From Methylobacterium sp. CB376 (GTDB taxonomy: Bacteria > Pseudomonadota > Alphaproteobacteria > Rhizobiales > Beijerinckiaceae): a stretch of DNA of 64,000 nucleotides. The stretch spans positions 1,674,001-1,738,000 of the forward strand of contig NZ_CP121648.1 in NCBI RefSeq assembly GCF_029714205.1, read 5' to 3'. Made by a program: the position numbers and the translations under genes. Every line of letters begins with the position of its first letter. Positions within the stretch are counted from its first letter, which is position 1. This document shows, one piece after another, positions 9,001 to 17,462 of this stretch. Under the pieces are notes generated by a model. That model was given only the letters and a program-made list of their open reading frames with translations, was not told the DNA's origin and ran no database searches.

Positions 9001-11437
9001 GACGCGACCGGTCCGCGAGTCCCCTGAGCTGCCTGCCATTCCACAGCACCGACCAGTAGTCGGTGCCATTCTCCACCGCGACAAAGTTCACTCGCTCCAC
9101 GCCGACGGCCGACCTCAGCGCAATGCTAAGAACGTCGGGCACGCAGTCTGGGTCGAGCACGCTGACGGCGGGACAGGGACGCTCCGCCTCATCGGCTTCC
9201 AGCAGCACGCCCTGCGCAACGGTGTGCCAGGCGATGCGGATGGGATGGAGGGGAGAGAGCAAGACGGCGTCCGGAATCCGGGAGAGTGTGCGCCCGTCGG
9301 ACTCGAGGGTTGTGACGGCGGCCACGTCCACCCAGCACGCCACATCCGGGTCCGCGGCTAGCCAGGCCTGGTAGGCGGACAAGTACTGCTCGACGATTTC
9401 GCAGAATGCTGGGTCGGAGGCCGCCCACTTTCCTAATTGCGCGGACTCCACGAGTCCGGTCTCATCGCCGCCGCCGCGGATCCAACGACCAATCTCCGCC
9501 CTTGCCTCGACGAACCCCGCTGGGGGAACGAACTCGGACGGGTCGGGCCGTGGGTCCTTCAGGAACCGGCCGGACGAGAAGACCGGGCCGGCCGGTTCCG
9601 TCCACGTCGGCTGGACCCATGCGTCCACGTAGTCATTCGCGATAACGATCGGCTGGTAGGATCTCTCGATCAGGTCGGCCGAGAGCATCCAATCCTGCAG
9701 ACTCGACGCACGGGCGTTGCGGTCCGGCTGCACGATGGAGCGAGCGTCCGAGGGTTGGAGGCGCCGCCGATTGGCCCTGATTAACCGCTCAAACTCGCTC
9801 TTACAGCCGTCTTGCTGCCCCTCCTCGATCGCGAGGGACACGCGGCAGACAACCCTCTCCATCCTTCCATCGGCAATGGGGCGCCTGAAGCTGACGTCAA
9901 GCTGATAGTTGCCGTCGACCTCAACCTCCACCTGAAAGTGGCCCTGGCGAATGGCGCGTACCGGCAGGCCGACGGGCGCGTCGCCGCGTTCTGCCGCGTC
10001 CTCGGTGTTGCCACTGGCCTGACCATCAATCTCTACGCCTGGCGAGGCGAATACGAGGAGGTCATAGCGGCCCGCGCCAGGCAGCAGCAGTTGAGACTCA
10101 AGCTCCGGCCCCCCCCTGCTCTTCCGGCGCTTCGGCGGGCTCAACTTTCTCGCCAAGCGGCAGGCCACGTAGATGCCGGGTGCCCACGTGGCGAGAGAGA
10201 CAACCTTGATCGCGCCCGGCTTGAAGCGGTCCGCAGATGCGACGTAGCGCATGGGCGAGCGATGTGAGGGCGGGGTCCAGTCGACGAAGACTCGCTCGCT
10301 GCTGGCCCGGACTTGACCGATAACCTTGCCGCCAGCCCCGGCCGGAGTTCGCTCGATGGTAACCACGGCGTCGCTCGTCGCCGGCCCCACCGTCTCGAAC
10401 TCCAGATCGACCTCACTCATCACCAATACTGGCATGCCACGCGCAAACGGCATGATGCCGTTGGTGCACACCATCCGTATGTCACCGGTGGCGGCCGCTT
10501 CCTCGATGAGGAGCTCCGACCACTTCTCGACCGTCAGGTCGTTCCACCATCTCGGCCGAGCGTCCAGATTTAAGCCGTCGAACGGCCCGTAAAAGGCCGC
10601 AGCCGAGCGCTCAAATGCAGTGGGGCGGTCACAAACGGACCGCAGGTGGTCCAAGAACTCGGCAAGGCCCGCCGCATCCTCCTCGCTTGCCCCTTCCTGC
10701 GCGCGCGAGATGCCGACACCAAAGCCATCGGACAGCGCATCGGCGATCTTCTCCAGGGTAGCTACCTGTTCCCGCAGGGAGAGGTTGCGCTCCTTAGTTC
10801 TAGGCAGGCCGCAAGCCAGACTAAGGAGTTCGCTTTCGTTGAGCTGCGAGCCGCCGGGGTATGGCGCACAGACCCTAGAGATCACCCGCCAGGCACGGCC
10901 CCTCTGTGTTCGGTCGACATCGACCTCGTCCGCAGCTGCCGCGGCATACTCGATAAGTGCCCTGGCCTGCTCCCAGTCGGCCTCCCTGATCTTTGCCTCC
11001 GACAAGGCCGCGCCAACAACGTCCTGCAGGAACTCGTCCGACCACCAAGCCTCGAATGGAACGTTGCCGGCGTTGTTGGATGCCGCCATGCCGAATTCGT
11101 GGGTCGTTGTGGACACAGACCTGTTACTATGCTGTCCAGGCGGGATCAGCGCCACGAATGTTGGCTTGGCAGGTGAATTTCGAAGGTTAAGAAGGTGGGT
11201 GTCGTCGCACCAGCCCGAGGAGCCTACCGCAGGATTGGCTTGCCCAGGCTCGAGCTGAGCCACCTGAAGCAGGACGGGCACCGTGACACTATCAGCCATC
11301 AGGCAGGCGAAGGCGTCAGCGAGGATCTCCAAAGGCGGCCCATGGAATATGAGCCTAACCTCCACCCCGTCCTCGGCTGCAGTTTGGTCGATCTTGGCGC
11401 GGACGAAGCCGGCGAGGATCTTCGCGAGTCGGTTCAA
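6005..11437 (-). CDS. DptH-like giant protein with C-terminal HerA/FtsK-type ATPase
   Basis: 1810 residues. The last roughly 380 form a HerA/FtsK-superfamily P-loop ATPase: Walker A GDLGTGKT (about residues 1471-1478), a FDYKRDY strand, Walker B with YLLVDEADN (about 1691-1699), and an ILASQ sensor segment. The first 1400 residues have no motif I recognise. Size, HerA-type C terminus and position as last gene of a three-gene ATPase set match DptH (DndH) of the phosphorothioate-dependent DptFGH restriction complex. That is an architectural assignment, not an alignment. The start ATG overlaps the upstream stop by 4 bases, so its synthesis is coupled to the DptG-position gene. Expected role: the motor or restriction subunit of the system. 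No nuclease motif is obvious by eye, so the cutting activity is unassigned. Confidence 0.82.
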   Translation of the reverse strand: MNRLAKILAGFVRAKIDQTAAEDGVEVRLIFHGPPLEILADAFACLMADSVTVPVLLQVAQLEPGQANPAVGSSGWCDDTHLLNLRNSPAKPTFVALIPPGQHSNRSVSTTTHEFGMAASNNAGNVPFEAWWSDEFLQDVVGAALSEAKIREADWEQARALIEYAAAAADEVDVDRTQRGRAWRVISRVCAPYPGGSQLNESELLSLACGLPRTKERNLSLREQVATLEKIADALSDGFGVGISRAQEGASEEDAAGLAEFLDHLRSVCDRPTAFERSAAAFYGPFDGLNLDARPRWWNDLTVEKWSELLIEEAAATGDIRMVCTNGIMPFARGMPVLVMSEVDLEFETVGPATSDAVVTIERTPAGAGGKVIGQVRASSERVFVDWTPPSHRSPMRYVASADRFKPGAIKVVSLATWAPGIYVACRLARKLSPPKRRKSRGGPELESQLLLPGAGRYDLLVFASPGVEIDGQASGNTEDAAERGDAPVGLPVRAIRQGHFQVEVEVDGNYQLDVSFRRPIADGRMERVVCRVSLAIEEGQQDGCKSEFERLIRANRRRLQPSDARSIVQPDRNARASSLQDWMLSADLIERSYQPIVIANDYVDAWVQPTWTEPAGPVFSSGRFLKDPRPDPSEFVPPAGFVEARAEIGRWIRGGGDETGLVESAQLGKWAASDPAFCEIVEQYLSAYQAWLAADPDVACWVDVAAVTTLESDGRTLSRIPDAVLLSPLHPIRIAWHTVAQGVLLEADEAERPCPAVSVLDPDCVPDVLSIALRSAVGVERVNFVAVENGTDYWSVLWNGRQLRGLADRSRLAPFGTGFGISVGGISAGFSAAQVGRALEDVFDLVAAKPLVSVAVASAGGATDACNQGLIEWCTRQYRQDDRRPIRQSVGSRSVDIYDDRDAASRPEDATIANLSEDTANAVRWFDRQPVSAVPDLGIIAQLDMSEPSVTSVPTQTPIAPAALIRHRIRRQLPNAFLSESRQALPAPFSGDSLADKVGACVAALENLGDQRCGLSFAPNVNAIQDMLGRRRTDYVAVSSSAIDPACFLGGWLEGAYLWDYDLPSYSNRAGDTNGYYLLSSVKDADREVLAKALSKLPGCAALDKDYVRNVLLEIARRGIPTVKGLAGDDAGATGNLGLFLAVRLLQDRFRIGADTASLLPVIGGSEDDAHLAVIVPVDPFRGYMSDLARSMPSERKDASLARPDLLTVGIRITPAGVSLRLTPVEVKCRPSSIFPSAEVGDALEQAKTLSRLIQAMHAGEGQPRAWTLAFQHIVLSLVGFGMRVYSQHPDVVDQEKWSLFHQRIAGAILASEADIQVDGRGRLIIIDASPRSSVRDQDSDGFDETIIIGLDDAGRIVGGDPASFYDSVRAKVGNWQLFPMEGDSGLPATPASTAVEEGEASGVVVPAASVSDPVLQQTVVADPPTVAPSRTSMGINLRVGSSIGGFETRPVTLNVSDTRLNHLNMGVVGDLGTGKTQLLKSIILQITEASTANRGLRPRFLIFDYKRDYSSEDFARATGARVVKPHKLPINLFDTRTMEEAAAPWLQRYLFFSDVLDKIYSGIGPVQRDRLKRAIRHAYDTGLPGEQPTLYNVAESYDGIIDGKPDSVSSIIGDLTDLEVFEADPRKTVPFDDFFNGVLVISLDALGQDDRSKNMLVAVMLNLFYENMLKTPKRPFLGSDPQLRAIDSYLLVDEADNIMRYEFDVLRKLLLQGREFGAGVILASQYLRHFKVNATDYRDPLLTWFIHKVPNVTPAELSTLGMTGSLAELAERVKSLKNHQCLYKSFDVPGEVVRGLPFFEFVASCKKL

Positions 11438-12939
11438 GCGGCGGCCTCCACAAAAGGAGGCACGAGCAGCATCCCGCTCTCTGCGTCCGGGCTATCGAGA
11501 ACAAGGCCAAGCATCCGCAGCTGGTGGCCAAGATCATTCTGCGCGATGTCGCGGTGGTCGACGCTTATTCCGTACCCCCGGAGGTGTTGCGCCAGTCGCC
11601 GCACAGATCTTGGGCCCGATGTCTTTGATAGCGCGCAGTGGACGAGGGCCAGTACCGCGACCGGTCCCAGCGCGACGATCCAGGGGCTTGAGTTGCGCGT
11701 CCCGCGCTTCCTAAGGGCGTAGCCCTGATCATAGCCCCGGAGCACGGCGTTCGCCGCCTGCCGCTGGCCAAGCACGTGCCGGGCGAACTCCGTGATGTTG
11801 GACCCGATCCCCTTCCGGCAGATGATGGTGTGGTTCTCCCTCTCCTGTAGCTCGGAGACGAGCTCCGCCAGCCCTAGCCGGTCGAGCGTTGCGCGATCCG
11901 CCCGCACACCCTCGCAAAGCGCGAGCACGCCGGCAGCCGACCACAGGTTTCCGGGAACATCCTTCCCGCCCTCGGCCAGTGACCAGAGCGTAGCGTTCAG
12001 CCCGAGGCGCGCCATAAGGAAAGCCGAGGTCTGGTCCTTCACCATGGCGAGCGCCCGGTCGCCATAGGACAGCATCGCGAGGCTGCGGGGGAGCATCGCT
12101 TCCCTCGCCTCCTCAAGTGTCGTCGGCCCGCCGCCCGATAAGGCACTCCGGACACAGCGCCACGTGCGGTCGTGGATCTCGCACAGCCACAGCACATGGG
12201 ACACCACGCCGATGCGTAGGATCGCCTCCAGCAAGCTGGTCCACTGGCGGCGCGTGAGTGAGCTCTTGGCGTCGATGATGGCTTCGATGTCCTCGGCAAA
12301 CTGCCGGGCCGGATATCGCAGCCCGTCCTGATCAGCGAGGTCGAGCATGGGCATCGGGATCGAGGGCGCCCTTGTCCAGACCGACCCAGAGGCCCATGCC
12401 GCGAGCTCGCGCTGCAGGAAGCGCGCAAAAATATCATCGTCGTTCGCGACGGAAAGAGCATCAAATAGGTTAGCCCAGAGCTTTTCGGCCGCAGCTGCGC
12501 TGGACGCACCGAGCCAGACCATGCGCCGGACGAGCACGCCCGGCGACCAAGGGTTCCCGGCAAGCCGGGCCGAGCCCGAGAACGCGGCTGTCTGCGGGAC
12601 GATTGGCATTACCTGCAGGAACCGCTTCGACGCCTTGCTGGGAAGCTTGGGACTCTCCAATGCCGAGTGAAGCATCATGTTGAAGGAGTCTGCGTCCAGC
12701 GCCGCGCCCTCACGTGATCGCTTCCGGTTGCGGTACTTCCGGATCTCCCGATCCAGATCGCGCCCGGCTTGCGGCACAGACCCCTCTGAGAGGCCTTGGA
12801 ACCCGGCAGCACGATAGAGCGAGGAGAGGATCACCTCGGAGCTCGCGTACTCGGGCGCAGGCGTCATCGCCAAGGCTGACTGCGAGTACATGGGATGGGA
12901 CGTCTGCCAGGGCTCGTCCCTGAACTTGGCCAACGTCAT
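11434..12939 (-). CDS. Unknown protein at the DptG position of the Dpt-like operon
   Basis: 501 residues with no motif I can name. It is largely helical and alanine/leucine-rich. The last 60 residues (a segment around RRLAQHLRGYG, then DLGHQLRMLGLVLDSPDAESG) could be a winged-helix-like end domain with a conserved-looking DA..G turn. It sits between a DptF-like and a DptH-like ATPase gene and overlaps both by 4 bases, exactly the position of DptG in dptFGH operons, whose proteins are a little shorter (about 440 residues). I therefore treat it as a DptG counterpart by gene order. It is probably a structural subunit of the complex. The gene is certainly real given the coupling; its function is inferred. 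Confidence 0.75.
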   Translation of the reverse strand: MTLAKFRDEPWQTSHPMYSQSALAMTPAPEYASSEVILSSLYRAAGFQGLSEGSVPQAGRDLDREIRKYRNRKRSREGAALDADSFNMMLHSALESPKLPSKASKRFLQVMPIVPQTAAFSGSARLAGNPWSPGVLVRRMVWLGASSAAAAEKLWANLFDALSVANDDDIFARFLQRELAAWASGSVWTRAPSIPMPMLDLADQDGLRYPARQFAEDIEAIIDAKSSLTRRQWTSLLEAILRIGVVSHVLWLCEIHDRTWRCVRSALSGGGPTTLEEAREAMLPRSLAMLSYGDRALAMVKDQTSAFLMARLGLNATLWSLAEGGKDVPGNLWSAAGVLALCEGVRADRATLDRLGLAELVSELQERENHTIICRKGIGSNITEFARHVLGQRQAANAVLRGYDQGYALRKRGTRNSSPWIVALGPVAVLALVHCALSKTSGPRSVRRLAQHLRGYGISVDHRDIAQNDLGHQLRMLGLVLDSPDAESGMLLVPPFVEAAA

Positions 12940-15041
12940 CGCGCCACGCTCTCCCTGCGGGCGACGAAGCCATGTCGCCGTTCCTCCACGACCACCCCAT
13001 CGGTGCCGATGCGCAGACCCGCCCGATCGAGGATTTCCGGATCACGGACGATCGGGCCTGAGAGCCGGGCGCGGGTCGTGTCAAGAAGCGCGAGCACCGT
13101 CCGCGGCAGCGACGCCACCGACATGCCTTCACGAAGCTCCTTCACCGCTTTGAACAGGTCGAATGTCAAGGCAATTGGTTGGCCCGATTTCCCGCTTCCG
13201 ACCCGCAGGTAGGCTATAGGCCGCGCGGGTCGGTCTGGGGCGTCCTCTTCCAGCGGCCGCACCGGCCGTGCTGGAACCACCAGCGTCGCCCTCTGCGCGG
13301 TTGGCGGAAGCGGTTGGCCGAATGTTGTCGTCAGTGAGATCTCAAAGTTCTGTCGAGAGTTCAGCAGCCGCTCTACCTCGAGTGCGACCTCGTAGAGCTC
13401 ATTGCCGCCCGGATACTCAGTAACCTTCTGGAACTCGGAGAGAATGGCGGCGTCGAGTACCGCTCCGCTTCGGGCGCCGAGGGTGCGGCGCACAGTCCGG
13501 CAGGCAAAGTCCCGCACCAGTCGCTGCACTCTGGTCGCGGTGGCGGGGCGACTTCTGCGTGCGGCGTCCTGAGAAAGATCGGAGTCCAGCACGGCGAGCC
13601 GCTCCAGTAAGTCGACCTCGACCCGCATCAGTATCTGGCTGCGGCGGACATAGTCCAGGCCTTCCCTTACAGACCGACTAAATCTAATGTCGAGTTCCCT
13701 ATAGGAATAAGCCGTCCTTTGGCTGACGCGGACCTCGGTCTCGGGCGCCGCAAGGGCGGGATCTGTCGTCCGAACGAGGCCGTCCAGCGACGCGCCGATG
13801 GTCGTCGGCAGGTACTGGCCTCGCCTGGACACAAGGAACCAGTGCAACCCCATGGCCGTGTTGTCGTCCTCAAGGCCAAGGTCGCGGATGTCGCGCAGGA
13901 GCGACGCCCCTGCGTCACGATCCCAGCAGTGAAAGAGTGCATGCTGGTATTGGGCGCTTACGAGCTGGAAGATCGCCGTCGAGGTATCCTTAGACGGCTT
14001 CCCCTTGCGCCGAGCCAGCTCGTCTGCCTGGACCAGCGAAGCTGCCCAACGGCACGGGTCGAGGCGGGCGTCCTTGGCACCAGGTCGGTGACCAGCGAGG
14101 AGATAGGACACCAGCGAGAAGAGATCGCGGAAGCTCCAGCGCTTGCCGCTCGCCACCTCGTACCAACGGAGGAGGTCGAGTAGCGCGCCTTGCTCGCGGT
14201 CACGCGAGAGAACCTGGCGGCTCCCGCAGAAGGGACAACCAGATCCAGCAGCACAGCTGCCGGCCGCCGGCCATTTCGCCTCGTTGAGCGCCAGATTGAG
14301 CAACGCCCTCGCCGGCGATTCGCCGCCGGCGTCCGTCGGCAGCAGCAAGGACTCGACATCCATCGGCCAAACGGCGACTTCGGGAAAGTCCTTCAAGGGC
14401 CAGCACGGCGGGGCGTCTGGAAAGAGACTGACCGCGCGCGCGATCGCCTCGAGGAGCCGCTGGCTGTCATCGTCTCTCGAATCGATGGCCTCGACCAGAG
14501 CATCGTCAAGAATGCCGCGGTTCACACAACAGAGGTACGTCTCGCGCCGGCCGGCCTCGACCGCACGCTTCAACTCGTCTCGCAGAAGCTGAGCCGCTGT
14601 CCGGGTCTCCCCGCCAGTGACGGCGGACGCATCTTGGACGATGGCCAAGGTCCCGAGTCCCTCGCAAGCCATGACCTGATCAAGGTCCACGCATACAAGC
14701 CGCGGCGCGATTCCGTCTGGCGGCGCGAACGCGTTCCGAAGCAATGCGACGAGTGCGCCATTGGCGCCAACACCTTCGTCGAGCCACCGGATTGTCGACT
14801 CGATCGCCTCGGTCTTGCCATTACCGGGCCCACCGACAAGCAAGAGGATTCGCGGCGCCCCGGGCGCCCGCTTCGAGAAGGTGCGAGCCCATTCACCCAG
14901 CCGGTCGAGGAGGTTCGTTCTCAGGACGGTCTCGCCCGGCCGGCCGCTCGCGTCATCGAAGAGGCGGCGCACCCCTCCCGAGCGATTGCCGGCCCAGTTC
15001 TGGAGCTCAACCGGAAAGGTGCAGTCCGCGACGTCGGTCAT
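12936..15041 (-). CDS. DptF-like P-loop ATPase
   Basis: 701 residues. Walker A is GGPGNGKT at residues 70-77, followed by a likely Walker B-type strand (RLVCVDLDQV, 114-123). YLCCVNRGILDD (169-180) and SFRDLFSLVSYLLAGH further on correspond to the segments after the P-loop in DptF proteins as I remember them. A C263-x5-C269-x2-C272 cluster may bind metal. DptF is the ATPase subunit of phosphorothioate-dependent restriction. Here it is encoded directly after a cytosine methyltransferase rather than near dnd modification genes. Start and stop overlap the neighbours by 4 bases each (ATGA type), so dcm2, this gene and the next two form one transcript. It is longer than typical DptF (about 550 residues), with about 150 extra C-terminal residues of no recognisable type. 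Alternative: another STAND/AAA ATPase. Confidence 0.8.
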   Translation of the reverse strand: MTDVADCTFPVELQNWAGNRSGGVRRLFDDASGRPGETVLRTNLLDRLGEWARTFSKRAPGAPRILLLVGGPGNGKTEAIESTIRWLDEGVGANGALVALLRNAFAPPDGIAPRLVCVDLDQVMACEGLGTLAIVQDASAVTGGETRTAAQLLRDELKRAVEAGRRETYLCCVNRGILDDALVEAIDSRDDDSQRLLEAIARAVSLFPDAPPCWPLKDFPEVAVWPMDVESLLLPTDAGGESPARALLNLALNEAKWPAAGSCAAGSGCPFCGSRQVLSRDREQGALLDLLRWYEVASGKRWSFRDLFSLVSYLLAGHRPGAKDARLDPCRWAASLVQADELARRKGKPSKDTSTAIFQLVSAQYQHALFHCWDRDAGASLLRDIRDLGLEDDNTAMGLHWFLVSRRGQYLPTTIGASLDGLVRTTDPALAAPETEVRVSQRTAYSYRELDIRFSRSVREGLDYVRRSQILMRVEVDLLERLAVLDSDLSQDAARRSRPATATRVQRLVRDFACRTVRRTLGARSGAVLDAAILSEFQKVTEYPGGNELYEVALEVERLLNSRQNFEISLTTTFGQPLPPTAQRATLVVPARPVRPLEEDAPDRPARPIAYLRVGSGKSGQPIALTFDLFKAVKELREGMSVASLPRTVLALLDTTRARLSGPIVRDPEILDRAGLRIGTDGVVVEERRHGFVARRESVAR

Positions 15042-16309
15042 GCAGCTAGTCTTCCGCGGCCGACCCTATGCCGCACCAGGGCGTAGCCGAGCAGGACTTC
15101 ACCCCACATCTCCGCGATCAGGGGCGGAACAGCGTTTGCTACTTGCGTGAAGCGCGGGACTTCATGGCGGCGCAGGCCGCCGCCTGTCGTATACTTACCC
15201 TTGAAAACAAACCAATCCGGGAACGTCTGGAGCCGGGCGTTCTCTCGTACTGTGAGCGTGCGAGGCTCCGAGTAGTGGAGCAAGTCGTCCGGCATGCTGG
15301 TGATGGTAGGCGCCACATTGTCCGGATCAAGAACACGGGTCGCTATCTTGTTCATACCGTGTCGCTCTCGCATTTCGCGGTTTAGCTGGACGCCCAGCCG
15401 TCCTGCCTCTCGGCATTCCTGAATTATCCTGCTGAAGCGCTCAATGATATGCGGCCGGTGCTGGGCGAGCCGCGTGTCCGATATCTCTCCCTCGAAGCCG
15501 TCGCGCAGGAGCCGCTGGAAGTCGGTGCGGGGTGGCTTGGTGCGTATGCTCAGGTATCCCTTCGAGTCCAGGCACGGTCCGGTGCCGGCGTGGCTACGCT
15601 CCAGGTCCGAGATCGCCTCCTTGCAGGTCATGCGCGAGCACAGGCCCCTCTTGGCCAGGAACTTGACCTTGGAGGCCTGCAGCTTAGCAAAGGGATCTTC
15701 GGCTCGTGACGGCTCCCATCCCTCGAACTTGAGAAGGCCGACTAAGAAGAAGCGCGGCCGCTGTTGGGGGACACCATACTCTGAGCACCGGATGGTGTCG
15801 GCATACACGTGGTAGTTCTCGCCCAGCCGGCACATGATGTCGTTGGCGAAGTTGCGCCTGCCCTCGGCCTCATTGCCGCCAGCGAAGTCGTAGGTGATTC
15901 CTCTCACGTTCTCGATCAGCACCATCTTAGGGCGGATGGCGTCGACGAACTCGAGATACCGCTCCACAAGCTGGTTGCGGGGATCGCCCGGGTGCCGTCT
16001 ACCGGCGCTTGAAAAGCCCTGGCATGGTGGCCCTCCAGCGAGAAGATCGATCTTGCCCCTGAGGTTTACCAGTTCGTCCGGGTGGGCCTCCATCAGCGCC
16101 TCGATGGTCCAAGGCTTCTTCTCGAGCCATTCGGGCCAGACGAAGCGGTAGCGGTCACCATCATCGATCAGGTTATGCTTGAGCGTGTCGAATGCAAACG
16201 CGTCTTTCTCGATCGCGAAAAGGCCCTTCCACCCGGCTTTAAGGAGGCCGAGACTCAGTCCGCCGCAGCCTGCGAATACATCAATGAACAGTGGCTCGTC
16301 GTGATCCAC
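15038..16309 (-). CDS. DNA cytosine-5 methyltransferase (Dcm family), copy 2, first gene of the Dpt-like operon
   Basis: m5C methyltransferase with motif I DVFAGCGGLSLG, catalytic Cys in GGPPCQGFS, IENVRG, PQQRPRFFL, TVRENARLQTFPDWF and VANAVPP in the expected order. From GTG 16309 it is 423 residues, near the family norm and like copy 1. The frame stays open to an ATG at 16534, but those 75 extra residues are low-complexity and arginine/proline-rich and precede motif I by too much, so I chose GTG 16309. That start has purine-rich GGAGGCGAG and GGGGGC upstream. Its stop overlaps the DptF-like start by 4 bases. The likely role is to mark self DNA at the site the Dpt-like complex checks (inference). 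It is similar along its whole length to copy 1, with the target-recognition region most different. Confidence 0.95.
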   Translation of the reverse strand: MDHDEPLFIDVFAGCGGLSLGLLKAGWKGLFAIEKDAFAFDTLKHNLIDDGDRYRFVWPEWLEKKPWTIEALMEAHPDELVNLRGKIDLLAGGPPCQGFSSAGRRHPGDPRNQLVERYLEFVDAIRPKMVLIENVRGITYDFAGGNEAEGRRNFANDIMCRLGENYHVYADTIRCSEYGVPQQRPRFFLVGLLKFEGWEPSRAEDPFAKLQASKVKFLAKRGLCSRMTCKEAISDLERSHAGTGPCLDSKGYLSIRTKPPRTDFQRLLRDGFEGEISDTRLAQHRPHIIERFSRIIQECREAGRLGVQLNREMRERHGMNKIATRVLDPDNVAPTITSMPDDLLHYSEPRTLTVRENARLQTFPDWFVFKGKYTTGGGLRRHEVPRFTQVANAVPPLIAEMWGEVLLGYALVRHRVGRGRLAA

Positions 16310-16697
16310 ACTTGCCCCCAACTCGCCTCCACGCCGACGCGAACCGGGTTGGAGGCTGGCCAATTGCTCGCGCCTCGAAACCCCCGTTTCCGCCCGGGGA
16401 GGTTCGGCCACGCATTGAACCAGCGAGAACAAAAGGTGTCCATCCCCGAAGCAGCGAAGCTTGGCATTTCCGGCCGCAGGATGCTTAGCTATAGCAAGCG
16501 GCTCTGGGCGCCAAGCGGCTCGGAGGATCGTCAAACCGCTTTCGTAAATAATTTCCGCAGGGCGGGTTGAGGAACGGAGACGGCAGGCTCAGAAGCGGAA
16601 TGACTCCCACGTGGTGAGCGGGTAGGCCCTTGACTAGAAACTGCTTTTTCTGAAATTGGAGGCCGGCAGGCTGTGGACTGCGTGCTTCGAGTTCGGA
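16310..16697. other. Upstream region of the dcm2-dpt-like operon
   Basis: About 390 bases between the operon's first start codon and a decayed gene. An in-frame minus-strand extension of dcm2 covers 16310-16534 but looks non-coding. The operon promoter should lie here on the minus strand. I see no convincing box pair. Confidence 0.4.
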
Positions 16698-17025
16698 TCA
16701 GGGGATCCCTGGCCGGCGGAGCAAGGACGGGTGCTCATGTCGGCAGGTGCCGTCCGGCATGACCGGACAGGCGTCCGTGGCAGTGGCAATCCGGCCGATC
16801 AGGTAGCTGGCGAGGGTGATGAAACCGGGCGTCGGGACAGTGGGCGTGGCCAGGGCAGGCACGTGATGAGATCGTGCGTCCCATGCGGGACGATCTCATC
16901 GTTCGGGTCGGTCTATAGTGCCGGGACTCCTCCCGGGGCGCCATACAGTGATCCTCTTGGCGGCTTGAGCTTCAGTGCCGTAGGCGGAGAGCGGACGGTC
17001 GGCGCGGAAGTTGAGGCCGCGCCCA
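16698..17025 (-). pseudogene. Degenerate copy of the DUF2958 + 83-residue protein gene pair found at 24148-24746
   Basis: On the minus strand, conceptual translation gives DPNDEIVPHGTHD..CLPWP, then after a one-base frame change GFITLASYLIG, then DACPVMPDGTCRHEHPS and a TGA at 16700-16698. This tracks the 83-residue protein at 24148-24399 (DDPEDALVPHVTRD..GLPWP, GFVTLAQFLF, DGCLVEPDGICRHGHPS) nearly residue for residue apart from the frameshift. DNA further upstream (about 16960-17025) matches the 3' end of the DUF2958 gene there (the GCGGAGAGCGGACGGTCGGCG stretch). So this is a decayed second copy of the pair, 7 kb away and in the same orientation. It is not expected to make a working protein. 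Confidence 0.75.
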
Positions 17026-17072
17026 CTCGTGCTCTCTGGCAGGTGGGGTGGAACCGGCTATGGCCGGACGGG

Positions 17073-17185
17073 ATCTAGTGCACTGACGCCGACGTAAACA
17101 CCATGTTCTAGTCCATTAACGACCTGCAAATAGAGGAGAGATCGCGCTGAGCTATGTACGTTTTGATGGCGTCAATGCACTAGAT
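17073..17185. repeat. MITE-like element with 18-bp terminal inverted repeats
   Basis: The ends ATCTAGTGCACTGACGCC (17073-17090) and the reverse complement of 17168-17185 (ATCTAGTGCATTGACGCC) match at 17 of 18 positions, enclosing 77 bases. The enclosed DNA has no coding potential. The structure resembles a miniature inverted-repeat element or two abutting insertion-sequence ends. I do not recognise the parent element. Confidence 0.55.
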
Positions 17186-17462
17186 GGAGTATGGGCATTA
17201 GTTCGGCCGGGGAGTTTGTTCTACGCCGCGAAACGCTCACGCCCATGAGGCCTGCGCGCTTCGCGTCCGAGGACGATGTCTAACGGCTCCTCGGCACATT
17301 TCCAGCGCCGCTCGTAGGCGAACAGATTGCTGCCGTAGCGCCCCGGCAGTTTGTACTCATCTCACGCGAGCAGGCGGTAGCTTCGGAGGAGGGATCTGCA
17401 GGTTAAATAATACAACGGAATAATCGAAATGAAGACGCAGAAGGTAGACATTCGGATTGCAC

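Noticed and set aside
14190..15086. 298-residue plus-strand frame antisense to the DptF-like gene
   Set aside because: No motif, no ribosome site. The opposite strand has a P-loop ATPase in a tightly coupled operon.
16310..16534. 75-residue N-terminal extension of dcm2
   Set aside because: Composition is unlike the rest, and motif I normally lies near the N terminus; GTG 16309 gives a normal length.
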